From assembly GCA_028015205.1 (NCBI GenBank), contig CM051512.1, positions 8,802,255-8,866,254 on the forward strand: 64,000 bases of DNA. The letters are read 5' to 3'. Below the pieces are notes generated by a model. It saw only the letters and a program-made list of their open reading frames with translations. It was not told the DNA's origin and searched no databases. Each line of letters opens with the position of its first letter. Position 1 is the first letter of the stretch. Shown here piece by piece: positions 12,601-23,458 of the stretch. The DNA comes from Mytilisepta virgata. Lineage: Eukaryota; Mollusca; Bivalvia; Mytilida; Mytilidae. A program made the position numbers and the translations under genes.

Positions 12601-14088
12601 GAAATTTTCACATTAAGTTTGAATCACGAATAATGTCTCATTGCCATATTGTTCGGTTTCAATAATACTTGACTATAAAATTTTGATTTTCCAATTCTGA
12701 TGACGATTTTTGTCCTGACTTTTCCGAAATTAAATTTGAGCCTTTCGATAAAAAATCCAGATTTTATACCTGTCTTGTCATGTCAGATTATCGAGATCAA
12801 TCAAATAATTGTTATTGAATGATAAATTTTAGCAGAATAATTGCCTTTTTTTATCACTTTCAATATTCTTTGATAAATTTGGATTTAAAGGTATGTAGCG
12901 TTTCTGTTTTTGACTAGTATATATATACACATTTCAACAGTTAATCTGGAGTGTTTAAGGCCCAAAAGTCGAAATACGAAACAAAGCGTCATATAGTAGT
13001 TTATTTAAGATATAAAAATACCTTAAAAGTGAAAAACCAAAAATCCAAATGAGAACACAGCTATGCAAAAGAGAGGTACTCCTTATTGAAAGTAGTCAGA
13101 AGTTTGTTGACAATACGTCGTGAAGCTTTCTAAGAGGTTTTCTGTATTTATCGTGATATGGTTAGCTGCAGAGCAAATATAAAAGTAGAAAATAACGAAA
13201 AACACATTGTTGTACACATTCAATGCAAACAAGCAAAATATAGGTAAAGCAATCTTTGGTTTGTAGGTAACGATTACAAGTTTTATTACACACTATTAAA
13301 TTTTTAAACACAGTGAAAAATTCAAGCACGTGTATAGTAGTATTAGATTTATATCAAAGGAAAACTGCCTATCCCAGAAAATACCTGCTGCATGTAGTAT
13401 AGCTTCAGCGATGAAAATACTAACACAGATAGTGAGCTAAATCCTTAAAAAACCATTTCTAGGTACAACTTCATAAAGTGTCGCCTGCATGGTGATTCCC
13501 ATGTTTTAAATTTTCCACAAACAAAACTTTTCTGTTAGAATATGTAGCATAATATGGTCATTTTCAAATCTTTAATTTCTGAATTCTTTCGATGAATGCA
13601 CTTCTATTAACTTATTTAAAAACTTTACTTTGGATAGCATAATTTTCATATTAAAGAATTTTTCCCCTTCCTTAGAAAAAGAGTCGGCGTGTTCGCTATA
13701 CATGATATATACACATTTTTTCATTTTATAAAAACCTGCTGCAATTAACATGCAGATTGATCTGGAAAATATTATTCTGAGTTATACATTAAACTTTTGT
13801 CTGAAGTAATTGTTAACAACTGGTATTTTTGGGTGGGATTTCTGTTTCTCCTAAACCTTCGTAAAAATAATCGTATTCCAGATTGCATCTAACTTAGGTG
13901 AAGCAGATGTTAGCAGAGTTATACGATTTTTGTACAGATATTTCTGTATCAGCGTTGAAACATTGGTTGCTCAATAGGGCGTCGACAAGATGATAACTAA
14001 ATATAAATGTACAAGGCAGTTTTTACATCAACATGCTTTCACAGAGAAGAATACTATTTATCATTTAGTTTTTTACAATGTATTACCA
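9633..14088. other. Intronic sequence with simple repeats
   Basis: No exon can be supported between 9633 and 14088. There is a run of about 22 T at 10141-10162. Open frames such as 12282-12611 (minus) and 12337-12525 (plus) overlap on both strands and have no recognised domain. The sequence is AT-rich throughout. Confidence 0.5.
11148..11515. repeat. Possible inverted-repeat element with GAGCNNAGCTCGCTC ends
   Basis: AAGCGAGCAAAGCTCGCTC occurs at 11155-11173 and CAAGCTTCGCTCGCTCCT at 11490-11507. A related GGGAGCGCAGCGAACGC lies at 11726-11742. These GC-rich hairpin-like words stand out from the AT-rich surroundings and resemble ends of bivalve repeat families. No transposase is visible and the boundaries are uncertain. 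Confidence 0.35.
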
Positions 14089-14368
14089 TTAAGGTGGTAC
14101 CTAACACTACATGAAGATAACTCTGTAAAATCAGCTAAACGTTTTAATAACGTTGTGTTGTTAAGGGAATATTAAGCTTTTCAATGATCAATATAAGTGT
14201 TTGTCAAACTGCTATACAATCAGTGTAATTTTTCTGATGAATTGGTTGGTTCAAATGTTTTGAAATTTAAAAATTTTTGTCAATGGGTCAAAGTAAATAC
14301 TTTGTCAAATTTTATGAAAATTAAACGAGCCAAATTAATTTTAGTGAAAGTGTTGGGTACTACCTTAA
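14089..14368. mobile_element. MITE-like element with TTAAGG(T/G)GGTACC ends
   Basis: The left end TTAAGGTGGTACCTAACACT and right end AGTGTTGGGTACTACCTTAA form inverted repeats with TTAA at both edges, 280 bp in total. A truncated and inverted relative lies at 50791-51065. The two small open frames inside are not genes. Confidence 0.8.
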
Positions 14369-14510
14369 ATGTGTACACAGGTTAAGGTTAGTGAATTTCT
14401 TTATAAGTTAACTTGCTGTTAATTTTAACCTTGGTTTAAATAAGTTGACCAACAGGGTCAAGAAGATATTACAAAATGTATTAAGGTTTTATGTAAATGT
14501 ATAATATGTT

Positions 14511-14790
14511 CCGCCGCATTCTTGCGCCTGTCCCAAATCAGGAACCTCTAGCCTTTGTTTGTCTTGTGTGTTTTTTTAATTTTGGTTCATTTGTATGTTT
14601 CCGAGTTTAGTGTGGCGTCCATTTCGCTGAACTAGTGTGCATTATTGTTTGGGGGCCAGCTGAAGCCTATCTCCGGATGCGGGATTTTCTCGCTGCGTTG
14701 AAGATCCATTGGTAGCCTTGGGCTATTTTCTGCTCTTTGTTCGGGTTGTTGTCTCTTTGACACATTCCCCGTTTCCATTCTCTATTCCAC
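14511..14790 (-). repeat. Mussel-type interspersed repeat (GAATGGAAACGGGGAATGTG family), near-complete copy
   Basis: Read on the minus strand it begins GAATAGAGAATGGAAACGGG and contains GAGACAACAACCCGA, a GCAGCGAGAAAATCCCGCA stretch, GTTCAGCGAAATGGACG and TCCGAAACATAC. Further copies are at 18823, 26220, 29850, 58600 and 59693. It is short, non-coding and dispersed. I recognise the family from mussel sequences, but its class is unknown to me. Confidence 0.8.
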
Positions 14791-15847
14791 TAGTTTACGA
14801 TAATTACATATTGTCCACCTTTTTCTGAATGTTGTCTCAAAGACGTATTCCCTGTGCTTATTTATTGAAAGCTAAGAAATTGTCTATCATCCTCATAAAT
14901 GTGTGCGTTATTTAATTTATTGACAGAATTCTTTTTGTGAGTTTTCAATATAGCTTTATATTCTCGTTGTATGATTACATGTATTTGAGTGTGGACAGGT
15001 TTTATATAGAATAGAGAATAATTATCTACAAATATAGAACCGATAATGTCGATGTTCTACAATATAAAGATTAAAAAAATTGATACAAATCAAGGCAAAA
15101 ATAATGATTATCGAAAATATGAACTGTTCAGCATAAAGAAAATAGTTCTAAGATTATATAATTTCATTTTCTATTAAATCATACACATATGCCACTTTCA
15201 ACTTAAAGCCGTAACAAACGTATGTTTTAGTTCAGCTCATCTTTGCTGTTTTCGATATCTTTCTTAAAAAAAAATTCCTAACAAGATTTGACAGAATAAT
15301 ATTTTTTTAAAACTAAAAAGGGACAAAAAATAACAGATTACAGACATTCATGATATTCTACGAGAGTTTGCGCTTTCCGAGAGGATGATAGATAATATAC
15401 CTCTCTGAGCTATTGTGATATACGGTTATTTAATGTGTAGCATTCTACATTTACATGTTATGAAATGAGAAAGTCATACCGTCCTTTGAACGCTTTGAGC
15501 TCTTTGTAATAAGATCTTCAAAAGAACGGAATACACGAATATAAATAGCTATATAATACGTTTACCCTGCTGTTATTGAAAATAACTTGGTCAAGCGAGA
15601 ACTTTGATGAAAAATCTCAATGAAGGTACACTGTTCAAACTCTTTGATAAAATTTTGGATAATTTGCTTTTCATGCCCGATTTCTGTCGATAAGTTGTCA
15701 AACTTTTGCTAACTACGTTAATCAACACCCATGTTAAATTAGTCGTATAATTCATTTGGCAGTAACTTGGCATAAACTGTAAAAAAAACCCTCATACTTA
15801 GCATACTGTATAGGTTATAGTATTATCTTAAGACATACATGTAATCT

Positions 15848-16490
15848 ACTTAGTATGGAATTATTTTCTGGCACAGAATAATCTCAAGCAAAGTTGACCT
15901 TGACCTTGCTCTGAGTTTGACTGTGAAAAAGTAAATTTTGTTTAGTTTTTTTTTAGTTGGGGTTTAACGCCGTTTTCAGCACATTTGGCCATTTCGCGGC
16001 GGCCAGTTTTTATTGTTGGAGGAAGCCGGAGTACCCGGAGAGAACCACCGACCTTCGGTAGGAAAATTGGCGATCCTTGTCAATTAAGATCGGAGTCGAA
16101 CACACCCCGTCACAGGTGAGATTCGAACTCACGACCCCAGCGTTGACAGGCTAGTGATCATTAGTAGTCAAGATGTACTACCTAGACCACTCGGTCACCG
16201 AGGCCCCTCTACTTAGTATGAAATTATTTTCTAGCACATAATAATCTCAAGGAACGTTGACCTTGACCTTACTCTGAGTTTGACTGTGAAATAGTAAATT
16301 CTTTGATCCACATTTTTATGAACACGATATCCATATTTCCTAGATTTTTGACTCATCAGTTTTGGATTTTCTGGCACAGAATAATCTCAAGCAAAGTTGA
16401 GTTTGACTGTGAAAAAGTAAATTCTTTGATACAAATTTTTATGAACACGATATCCATATTTCCTAGATTTTTTACTCATCAGTTGTGCTC
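15848..16490 (+). repeat. Three partial direct copies of a roughly 160-bp unit, split by a SINE
   Basis: Copies start near 15848, 16209 and 16369. Shared words are GAATTATTTTCTGGCACAGA, ATAATCTCAAGCAAAGTTGA, GAGTTTGACTGTGAA and CACGATATCCATATTTCCTA. The first two also contain TTGACCTTGACCTT, which holds overlapping AGGTCA-type nuclear-receptor half sites; whether they matter is unknown. The first copy is interrupted at about 15940 by the SINE. Confidence 0.75.
15940..16208 (-). mobile_element. tRNA-derived SINE
   Basis: On the minus strand the head reads CCTCGGTGACCGAGTGGTC (A box TGACCGAGTGG) and, about 60 bases on, GAGTTCGAATCTCAC (B box), the layout of a Ser/Leu-type tRNA promoter. A conserved body follows, with CCGGAGTACCCGGAGAG and TTTAACGCCGTTTTCAG read on the plus strand. 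The tail ends next to an A/T run. The body resembles mollusc SINE families. The tRNA-like part would not fold as a functional tRNA because it continues into the body. Confidence 0.75.
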
Positions 16491-18822
16491 CAAACCTAAA
16501 ATGTTGAGAAAAAAAAACAAAACAATAATCCAAAACGTTGAAGAGGAAAATGTCATAAAGGGTAAAGACAAAACAATATAAGGACAGAGCTATGTGCGAT
16601 GGAGATACTCCTTGGTTTTCACAAAATTTAACATGTTTGTAATAGTAAGTGTTAAGCTGACGTCCCATGACCACAGCCAACTCTTACACAGGCCGATTGA
16701 TATCAGAGGATTCTCGAACTAGCAAGTCTTCTGAGCACATGTTTTATAGCCCGTAATCTAGATTCTGTACTTCAAAATGTTTAATCAATGATTAACATTT
16801 AATAATTTGTTAAAGATGGTGAATTTTTATTTCTCCTATTCTTGACGTGTTTAATCGGTGGGATTAAAATACATAATATTTTTAACCACTTCCCAGTGAT
16901 TAAATTTCTACGTGGGAATTAACGCCGTTTTTTCTACAGTTATTGAACGATAAACTAAAGAAGTCCGAAATGACGTCTATGTAAACAAACGATATTTTCT
17001 TGGGGTTTTTTCTCCTTCAATTTACTCGTGAGTTATGCTCGCGTGTTGAAAAGGGAAATTTTATCTAATACGGGTGGAGAAATTCCATAACTCACTCGTA
17101 CCTGAAGGAGATTCTATATGTAATTCAACTCTTGATTAAAGTTAATCACTTAATAATATAATGATTACAAACAGGCATGAGCGTATATATATACTAATGA
17201 CGGTTACTTCAGATCTGTTGTAGTTGATCAATAATTTTGGTAACTGGGTTTGCATTTTTATTTTTTGTGTTACTGATTTACTGTTCCCGATCTAATGGTC
17301 TAGTCTGTCGCTTAGACATTTTACAATTTCGAGATGTGTGCTTGTTTTTGTTTATTTTGTCTTTTTTTTTTTTTTTTTTTTTTTTTCTTGAAACAGAGCT
17401 TTATATTACTAGAACTAACTAAAAAAGCCTATATCGCTCTTTTCCGTTCAATGATCCATTATATCACTTAGGCTTTTAACAACCTTTGGATTTGTGCTCA
17501 CTTCTCATCTTTTAACAGACATTTTTATCATTCGGAGTAAGTGCAAAAGACTAATTCGCAATTTTCTTGCGAAACATACCCTGACAAAGCACCTTGTACT
17601 TTATTGAAGTGTTTTTATAGCAGATTTACAACATGCTGCAATTTTACTATCGATCAGTTCTAGCTGTTATTACATCATAATCATGCTCCTTTAATTAAAA
17701 AGAGATTCATCATAATTATATGTTAAAAGGATTCGCTTTTATTTCTTTGACGATGGTTCTGCAAAGCTACTTATATATTACTTTAATTAGTGAATTGTTT
17801 CTTAATTTAGCTCGACAAGCGAAATAAAATGATAACAAAAATTCAATTAGAGATGGTTGCTTTTAAATCTTTTATTTATGGCTGTGACATGTACTCCTCG
17901 TACAAATCGACAGCGTATAGAAGTTTCAAATCAGTGATGTAATATTACTTACGCCATAGATTTTATGAGTTGAATAATGTACGTTAATTCTTGCTCAGAT
18001 ATGTTAACGTTTAAGAGATGGTGAAAATATTTTGTTATATTTGTAAAAACTTCGAGAAGTCATGCAAAACTATGGTACAATATCGATTTTTAAAGGTTAG
18101 ACCATGGTTGTTAGAGGGTTGTTTAAAAACGCATTCAAGTTTTATACAAATAAATCTAAAAATATATAAAGAGACATAAATAAAAAATGCATGAGATATT
18201 CAGTTTTATTCTGAGTTTGTCTACCCCGTTTCAATTTCAATTTCAAAATATTTTATTGATAAATACATATCAAAAGGATTGGACAACAGGCTAGGCCTAT
18301 ACAAGTCCTCTCCACGAAACAAGATGGATAAACAATATAAAACGTATAATATAATATAAACATCTACAAAACAATCCAGCAATTACAATTTTATAAGTAA
18401 TTAATTAGTATAGATAACTTATAGAAAATACATTTAAAAAATATAACAAAATTAATACTATTGGACTGAAATGACAACATCAAATTATAAATATATTCTA
18501 CAATCTACCCCGTTTGGTTGCATTGCACACTATATTTTGGTGTTTATATTTTATTTTGGACTTTCCAAAGTATCTGATGAAGTTAACCAAGAAATGTGCA
18601 TCGTACGCATGGAACAATTTAGACATCCAATACCACTACTGGGAAATTGTTGGTTCCCGAGAGTATTATCCCACTCATGATTTTTGGATTTTTGGATGCG
18701 TTTGTTGATGAATTTTGAAATTCTGTTCAAAGTAGCTTTTTAATTCCCTCAGACAAAGTTGACCTTCCCTTGGTTTTTGCTAAACTGTTTTGACACTTTT
18801 GTTGTAATGCTCACAATATTTT
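16491..18822. other. Intronic sequence
   Basis: No coding exon is supported. A run of about 25 T lies at 17361-17386. The minus-strand frame 16387-16680 and plus-strand frame 16303-16581 overlap each other in repeat DNA and are rejected. A LINE-like tail is listed separately. Confidence 0.5.
18228..18470 (-). repeat. LINE-like 3' end
   Basis: TTTCAATTTCAATTTCAAAA followed by TATTTTATTGATAAA resembles, in inverse sense, the short-repeat tail and 3' end of a non-LTR retroelement; a similar signature lies at 63590. No reverse transcriptase is visible, so this would be a 5'-truncated copy. Moderate certainty only. Confidence 0.4.
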
Positions 18823-18990
18823 GATAGAATAGAGGAATGGAAACGGGTAATGTGTAAAAGAGACAACAACCCGACCAAAGAACATAAAACAGCTCAAGGC
18901 TACCAATGGGTTTTTAATGCAGCGAGAAAATCCCGCACCTGGATGCGGGCTTCATCTGGCCCCTAAACAATAATGCATACAAGTTCAGCG
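18823..18990 (+). repeat. Mussel-type interspersed repeat, 5' fragment
   Basis: GAATGGAAACGGGTAATGTG, GAGACAACAACCCGACCAAA and GCAGCGAGAAAATCCCGCAC are shared with the copy at 14511-14790. It stops after AATAATGCATAC. Confidence 0.75.
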
Positions 18991-19197
18991 AAATTTTATC
19001 CTTTGACTTTCCAGATATTTTGTCACTTGCGTACCCGATAAAGGTTAATCCAGAATCGCAAAGTACGTAAGGAATTTAGGTGTCTGAAATTTTTTAATAA
19101 TTTTAAATTTATTGGTAACATTTGTTTGTGTGTTTGTTTGTTTGTTTGTTTCTATATGTGAGTTTTTGTAATGTTAGCTTTGTTGTATATTTTTCAG

Positions 19198-19298
19198 GCA
19201 TGGCATGACACACGTTTACAGTGGAGCAGCAAGACAATACCATATATTACAGTTAATGACAGTTCGATATGGACACCTGATGTCAATTTTCTAAATGC
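19198..19298 (+). CDS. Cys-loop-receptor-type ligand-binding protein, internal exon
   Basis: The exon lies between TATATTTTTCAG and GTAAGT, with 33 codons plus two bases. It encodes AWHDTRLQWSSKTI, then DSSIWTPDVNFLNA. This is the most diagnostic part of the nicotinic-receptor ligand-binding fold: the W-x-D-x-R-L-x-W strand followed by 'IW.PD' and an Asn-containing turn. Phase matches exons 6223-6430 (phase 0 in) and 20754-21249 (phase 2 out, completing an Ala codon). The aromatic W of the family's complementary face (RLQW) is retained. Confidence 0.9.
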
Positions 19299-19499
19299 GT
19301 AAGTACAAAATATAGCTTTTTAAAATTCTTTCTATAATGGGTTGCAAGTTTTATTGATGAAAAAAGTTTGGTTCGGATAAAATGAAAAAATATCGAAGCG
19401 ATAAGATGGTTGGGAAATCCCATAAGACCTTCGGAAATTCGAGGGCAAACTCGTAAGAATATAGTGGATGAGACAAAATAATAGTTTATATGTAATTAC

Positions 19500-19890
19500 A
19501 GTCAAACTTGTGTATATATATAAGATAGTTTAAGATAGGACCCTATGGGAAATTTACTTAAAAATCTTCTTGTCTGAAACTTCTTGGCCAATTGTAACAA
19601 ACATTGAGAGCAACGATCCTTTATAGCTGGTCCTCTTTCGGAATTATATCCGATGACCCTGCCCGCCATCCAAAATTGCCACCAGAGCTGAACGTAGTTT
19701 AACATAGTACCTTCTGGGAGGGAATTTCTCTGAAAAATCTTGTTTGAAACCAGTGAACAATTTGGCAAAACCAGTGGGCCTATTGGGACTCTAAAGCAAT
19801 GTTCCAGACTGCCTGTCAAGATGAACATAGTCAGACAATTTATTCTGGAAATGATTTCCAGGTGAGCGATATAGGCTTCTAGGAGCCTCT
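19500..19890 (+). mobile_element. Fragment of the GGTGAGCGATACAGGCT element family
   Basis: The sequence AAAATCTTCTTGTCTGAAAC, ACCTAGTTTAACATAG-like words and the end CCAGGTGAGCGATATAGGCT match the interior and right end of 55471-56885. Only the right third is present. It is degenerate; the minus-strand open frame 19502-19828 lies inside it and is not a gene. Confidence 0.65.
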
Positions 19891-20283
19891 CGTTACACAG
19901 TGATTTGCCATAAACGTGGGAGCCATTTAAATCAGGTCTTACTGAATATAAACAAATGACATACCCCCAAACCTATAAAGACAGACATTATACAAAGATT
20001 ACCAATAATATTTAAAATATCCTGGATATCAAAATTAAACAATAAGGATGCTCAAGACAAAACACAACCAATGGAATATATAATGTAAAATCTTGTAATT
20101 CACAAAATAATGACAATGAAAATACCTCTCGTTCGTGTTTCCATACCTACATTACTTCTGATAATCCCTAACTCTTGAACCTAATTTTTTTGTATTAACA
20201 ACTGTTATTGCCACGTTATTTCTAGTATAAATAATGTAAACACATTATTTCCTATCTACCCTATTTATTTAAACACGAAAAAA

Positions 20284-20583
20284 TAACAACACATATCAGC
20301 GGTTGTATATTCCTAACAACACATATCGGCGGTTGTATATTCCTAACAACACATATCGGCGGTTGTATATTCCTAACCACACATATGAGCGGTTGTATAT
20401 TCCTAACCACACATATCAGCGGTTGTATATTCCTAACCCCACATATCAGCGGTTGTATATTCCTAACCACACATATCAGCGGTTGTATATTCCTAACAAC
20501 ACATATCAGCCGTTGTATTCCTAACAACAAATATCAGCGGTTGTATATTCCTAACAACACATATCAGCAGTTGTATATTCCAG
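20284..20583. repeat. 30-bp minisatellite, about 10 units, intronic
   Basis: The unit contains GGTTGTATATTCCTAACCAC then ACATATCAGC. Because 30 is divisible by three, the array stays open in several frames on both strands (for example a repeated decapeptide around PNHTYQRLYI). It lies in the intron before the last exon of the ligand-binding gene, lacks splice sites and begins and ends within units, so coding use is unlikely. Confidence 0.9.
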
Positions 20584-20753
20584 AAAGTATCCAGTATAGT
20601 TAAATAGTTTACTGGGACTGAGTTTCAGAATATTTTATTTCATTTATAATACTTTAATATAGACCTCAAGAATCATTCGTCACTCGTGAAAACCATTCAT
20701 CAATCGCGAAAATGACGGGCTCTAGCTAAATCCCTGTAATAATTTTTTTTCAG

Positions 20754-21249
20754 ATTAAAGCCACCCACGGCAGTGATTAGACCACGGTTTGTTGTTGTTG
20801 AAAGACCTGGGAATGTATTCCAGTATTTAAGATTCAGAGTAAACACAGCGTGCAAACGGAATAAAAACGGCACATGTGTAGTCAGAATAGGAACAAATTT
20901 GTTTACAGAGGCTGAACTTGTTTTTACTGATTCTTCATGTAGTGTTAACAGTGTCATGCTAACGTCCGAAAATATTATTGAACTTAAGAATATGACAACT
21001 AATATGACGGTAGTCAAACAAGATTTATCTCATGTATCATCTGTGTATACGCCAAAATTTAAAAAAGAAACGTTTTCGGTTGTTGAGTGTGAGGTGACAT
21101 TTAGTAAAGAAGATATGTCCGAAATGGAATATGCTCGCCAAAAACAAGACGAAAATGACTCTGAAGACGATAATTCCAATGGTGCAAAACAAACATTTTA
21201 TAGTTCCATCTCACTTTTAATTTGTCTATATTTATTCGTTATATTGTAG
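20754..21249 (+). CDS. Cys-loop-receptor-type ligand-binding protein, last exon, with C-terminal hydrophobic tail
   Basis: The exon starts after TTTTTTTTCAG and runs to a TAG stop, 164 codons. It opens with LKPPTAVIRPRFVVVERPGN, the strands after loop A of the ligand-binding fold. The disulphide loop appears as C-KRNKNGT-C, only seven residues between cysteines instead of the usual 12-13, and the FPFD motif is gone. No vicinal cysteine pair is seen where loop C would be. After the last strands comes an acidic linker (DENDSEDDNSN) and then a hydrophobic C-terminus, SSISLLICLYLFVIL, with no residues after it. There are no four transmembrane helices, so this is not a channel. Several N-x-S/T sites suggest secretion. 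The tail fits a GPI-anchor signal, or less likely a single tail anchor. Ligand and role are unknown. Confidence 0.85.
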
Positions 21250-21839
21250 AAGTGTATATCAACTAGGTGGAATCTATATTGCTCAAATATTATAAAACAT
21301 GATTATGTTTTGTTAACAAAAATTAGTAATTACTGTTTTTGTAGTATCTTAAAGTAATGCCCATCGCTCACACGATGTAAAAAAGTGCTTAGTTTTACTC
21401 ATTTATTTCGAAATTTTAATTTGAAAAAGAAACACATATTGAGTAAATTTAATCTTCCTACGAAATTTCGGTGTATTCGCTAGATACTTAAGTACGTTAC
21501 GGTGTGTTTTCGCCTTTCCATTAATGGTTCTATTAAATCTGTTGAGATATAACGATAATATTGAGCGAGAAACGATATAGTGGAATATTTTATTATACGA
21601 ATACTTACTTGCATGTAACAAAAGACAGCGATTTTATTGGTATTCTTCGTTTTAGAATCGGAGTGAGGTCTTTGACCCTGAGAACTATTTCGCACTTCAT
21701 TATTGCAAGGCCACCATTTGTATCCGTTTAACCGGAATTGTTTGTAACTGTCCCGAGATCATGTCACATTTGTGGAATTATAGCTACCTTTGTCATGTTA
21801 AAAACTATATATGGAAATTTGTATCAATTATAGCTATTT
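21250..21839. other. 3' flank of the ligand-binding gene
   Basis: This is probable 3' UTR and flank; it is repeated nearly identically at 27172-27733. No AATAAA is seen close to the stop. Overlapping minus-strand frames (21403-21695) are conserved in neither unit as coding and are not called. Confidence 0.5.
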
Positions 21840-23458
21840 CAGTCATGGTCTAGAACAGTTCTATAATCAGTCATAGTCTAGAACAGTTCTATAATCTGTC
21901 ATGGTCTAGAACAGTTCTATAATCAGTCATAGTCTAGAACAGTTCTATAATCAGTCATAGTCTAGAACAGTTATATAATCAGTCATGGTCTAGAACAGTT
22001 CTATAATCAGTCATGGTCTAGAACAGTTCTATAATCAGTCATGGTCTAGAACAGTTCTATAATCAGTCATAGTCTAGAACAGTACTATAATCAGTCATAG
22101 TCTAGAACAGTTCTATAATCAGTCATAGTCTAGAACAGTTCTATAATCAGTCATGGTCTAGAACAGTTCTATAATCAGTCATGGTCTAGAACAGTTCTAT
22201 AATCAGTCATAGTCTAGAACAGTTCTATAATCAGTCATGGTCTAGAACAGTTCTATAATCAGTCATAGTCTAGAACAGTTCTATAATCAGTCATAGTCTA
22301 GAACAGTTCTATAATCAGTCATGGTCTAGAACAGTTCTATAATCAGTCATAGTCTAGAACAGTTCTATAATCAGTCATGGTCTAGAACAGTTCTATAATC
22401 TGTCATGGTCTAGAACAGTTCTATAATCAGTCATAGTCTAGAACAGTTCTATAATCAGTCATGGTCTAGAACAGTTCTATAATCAGTCATAGTCTAGAAC
22501 AGTTCTATAATCAGTCATGGTCTAGAACAGTACTATAATCAGTCATAGTCTAGAACAGTTCTATAATCAGTCATGGTCTAGAACAGTACTATAATCAGTC
22601 ATGGTCTAGAACAGTACTATAATCAGTCATGGTCTAGAACAGTTCTATAATCAGTCATGGTCTAGAACAGTACTATAATCAGTCATGGTCTAGAACAGTA
22701 CTATAATCAGTCATGGTCTAGAACAGTTCTATAATCTGTCATGGTCTAGAACAGTTCTATAATCAGTCATGGTCTAGAACAGTACTATAATCAGTCATGG
22801 TCTAGAACAGTTCTATAATCAGTCATAGTCTAGAACAGTTCTATAATCAGTCATAGTCTAGAACAGTTCTATAATCAGTCATGGTCTAGAACAGTTCTAT
22901 AATCAGTCATAGTCTAGAACAGTTCTATAATCAGTCATGGTCTAGAACAGTTCTATAATCAGTCATAGTCTAGAACAGTTCTATAATCAGTCATGGTCTA
23001 GAACAGTTCTATAATCAGTCATGGTCTAGAACAGTTCTATCATCAGTCATGGTCTAGAACAGTTCTATAATCAGTCATAGTCTAGAACAGTTCTATAATC
23101 AGTTATGGTCTAGAACAGTTCTATAATCTGTCATAGTCTAGAACAGTTCTATAATCAGTCATAGTCTAGAACAGTACTATAATCAGTCATGGTCTAGAAC
23201 AGTTCTATAATCAGTCATGGCCTAGAACAGTTCTATAATCAGTCATATTCTAGAACAGTTCTATAATCAGTCATAGTCTAGAACAGTTCTATAATCAGTC
23301 ATGGTCTAGAACAGTTCTATAATCAGTCATGGTCTAGAACAGTACTATAATCAGTCATGGTCTAGAACAGTACTATAATCAGTCATGGTCTAGAACAGTT
23401 CTATAATCAGTCATGGTCTAGAACAGTTCTATCATCAGTCATAGTCTAGAACAGTACT
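21840..23458. repeat. 28-bp satellite array, about 58 units
   Basis: The unit reads CAGTCATGGTCTAGAACAGT followed by TCTATAAT. It contains TAGAACAGTTCTA, an almost perfect palindrome about one central base, and an XbaI-type TCTAGA palindrome. Variation is mainly two-state: CATGGTC versus CATAGTC and CAGTTCT versus CAGTACT, mixed along the array, with rarer CTGTC for CAGTC. The array sits about 590 bp after the stop codon of the intact last exon. In unit B the same spot holds about two units (27734-27785). Confidence 0.97.

Noticed and set aside
16100..16208. tRNA gene on the minus strand
   Set aside because: A and B boxes are present, but the sequence continues into a SINE body and the cloverleaf arms do not close.
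20261..20603. Repeat-coded proteins on both strands of the 30-bp array
   Set aside because: All frames are open only because the unit length is a multiple of three; there are no splice signals or start context.
21840..23458. Resemblance to a CRISPR array (many short repeats)
   Set aside because: Units are head-to-tail with no unique spacers, and the host is an animal; it is a satellite.
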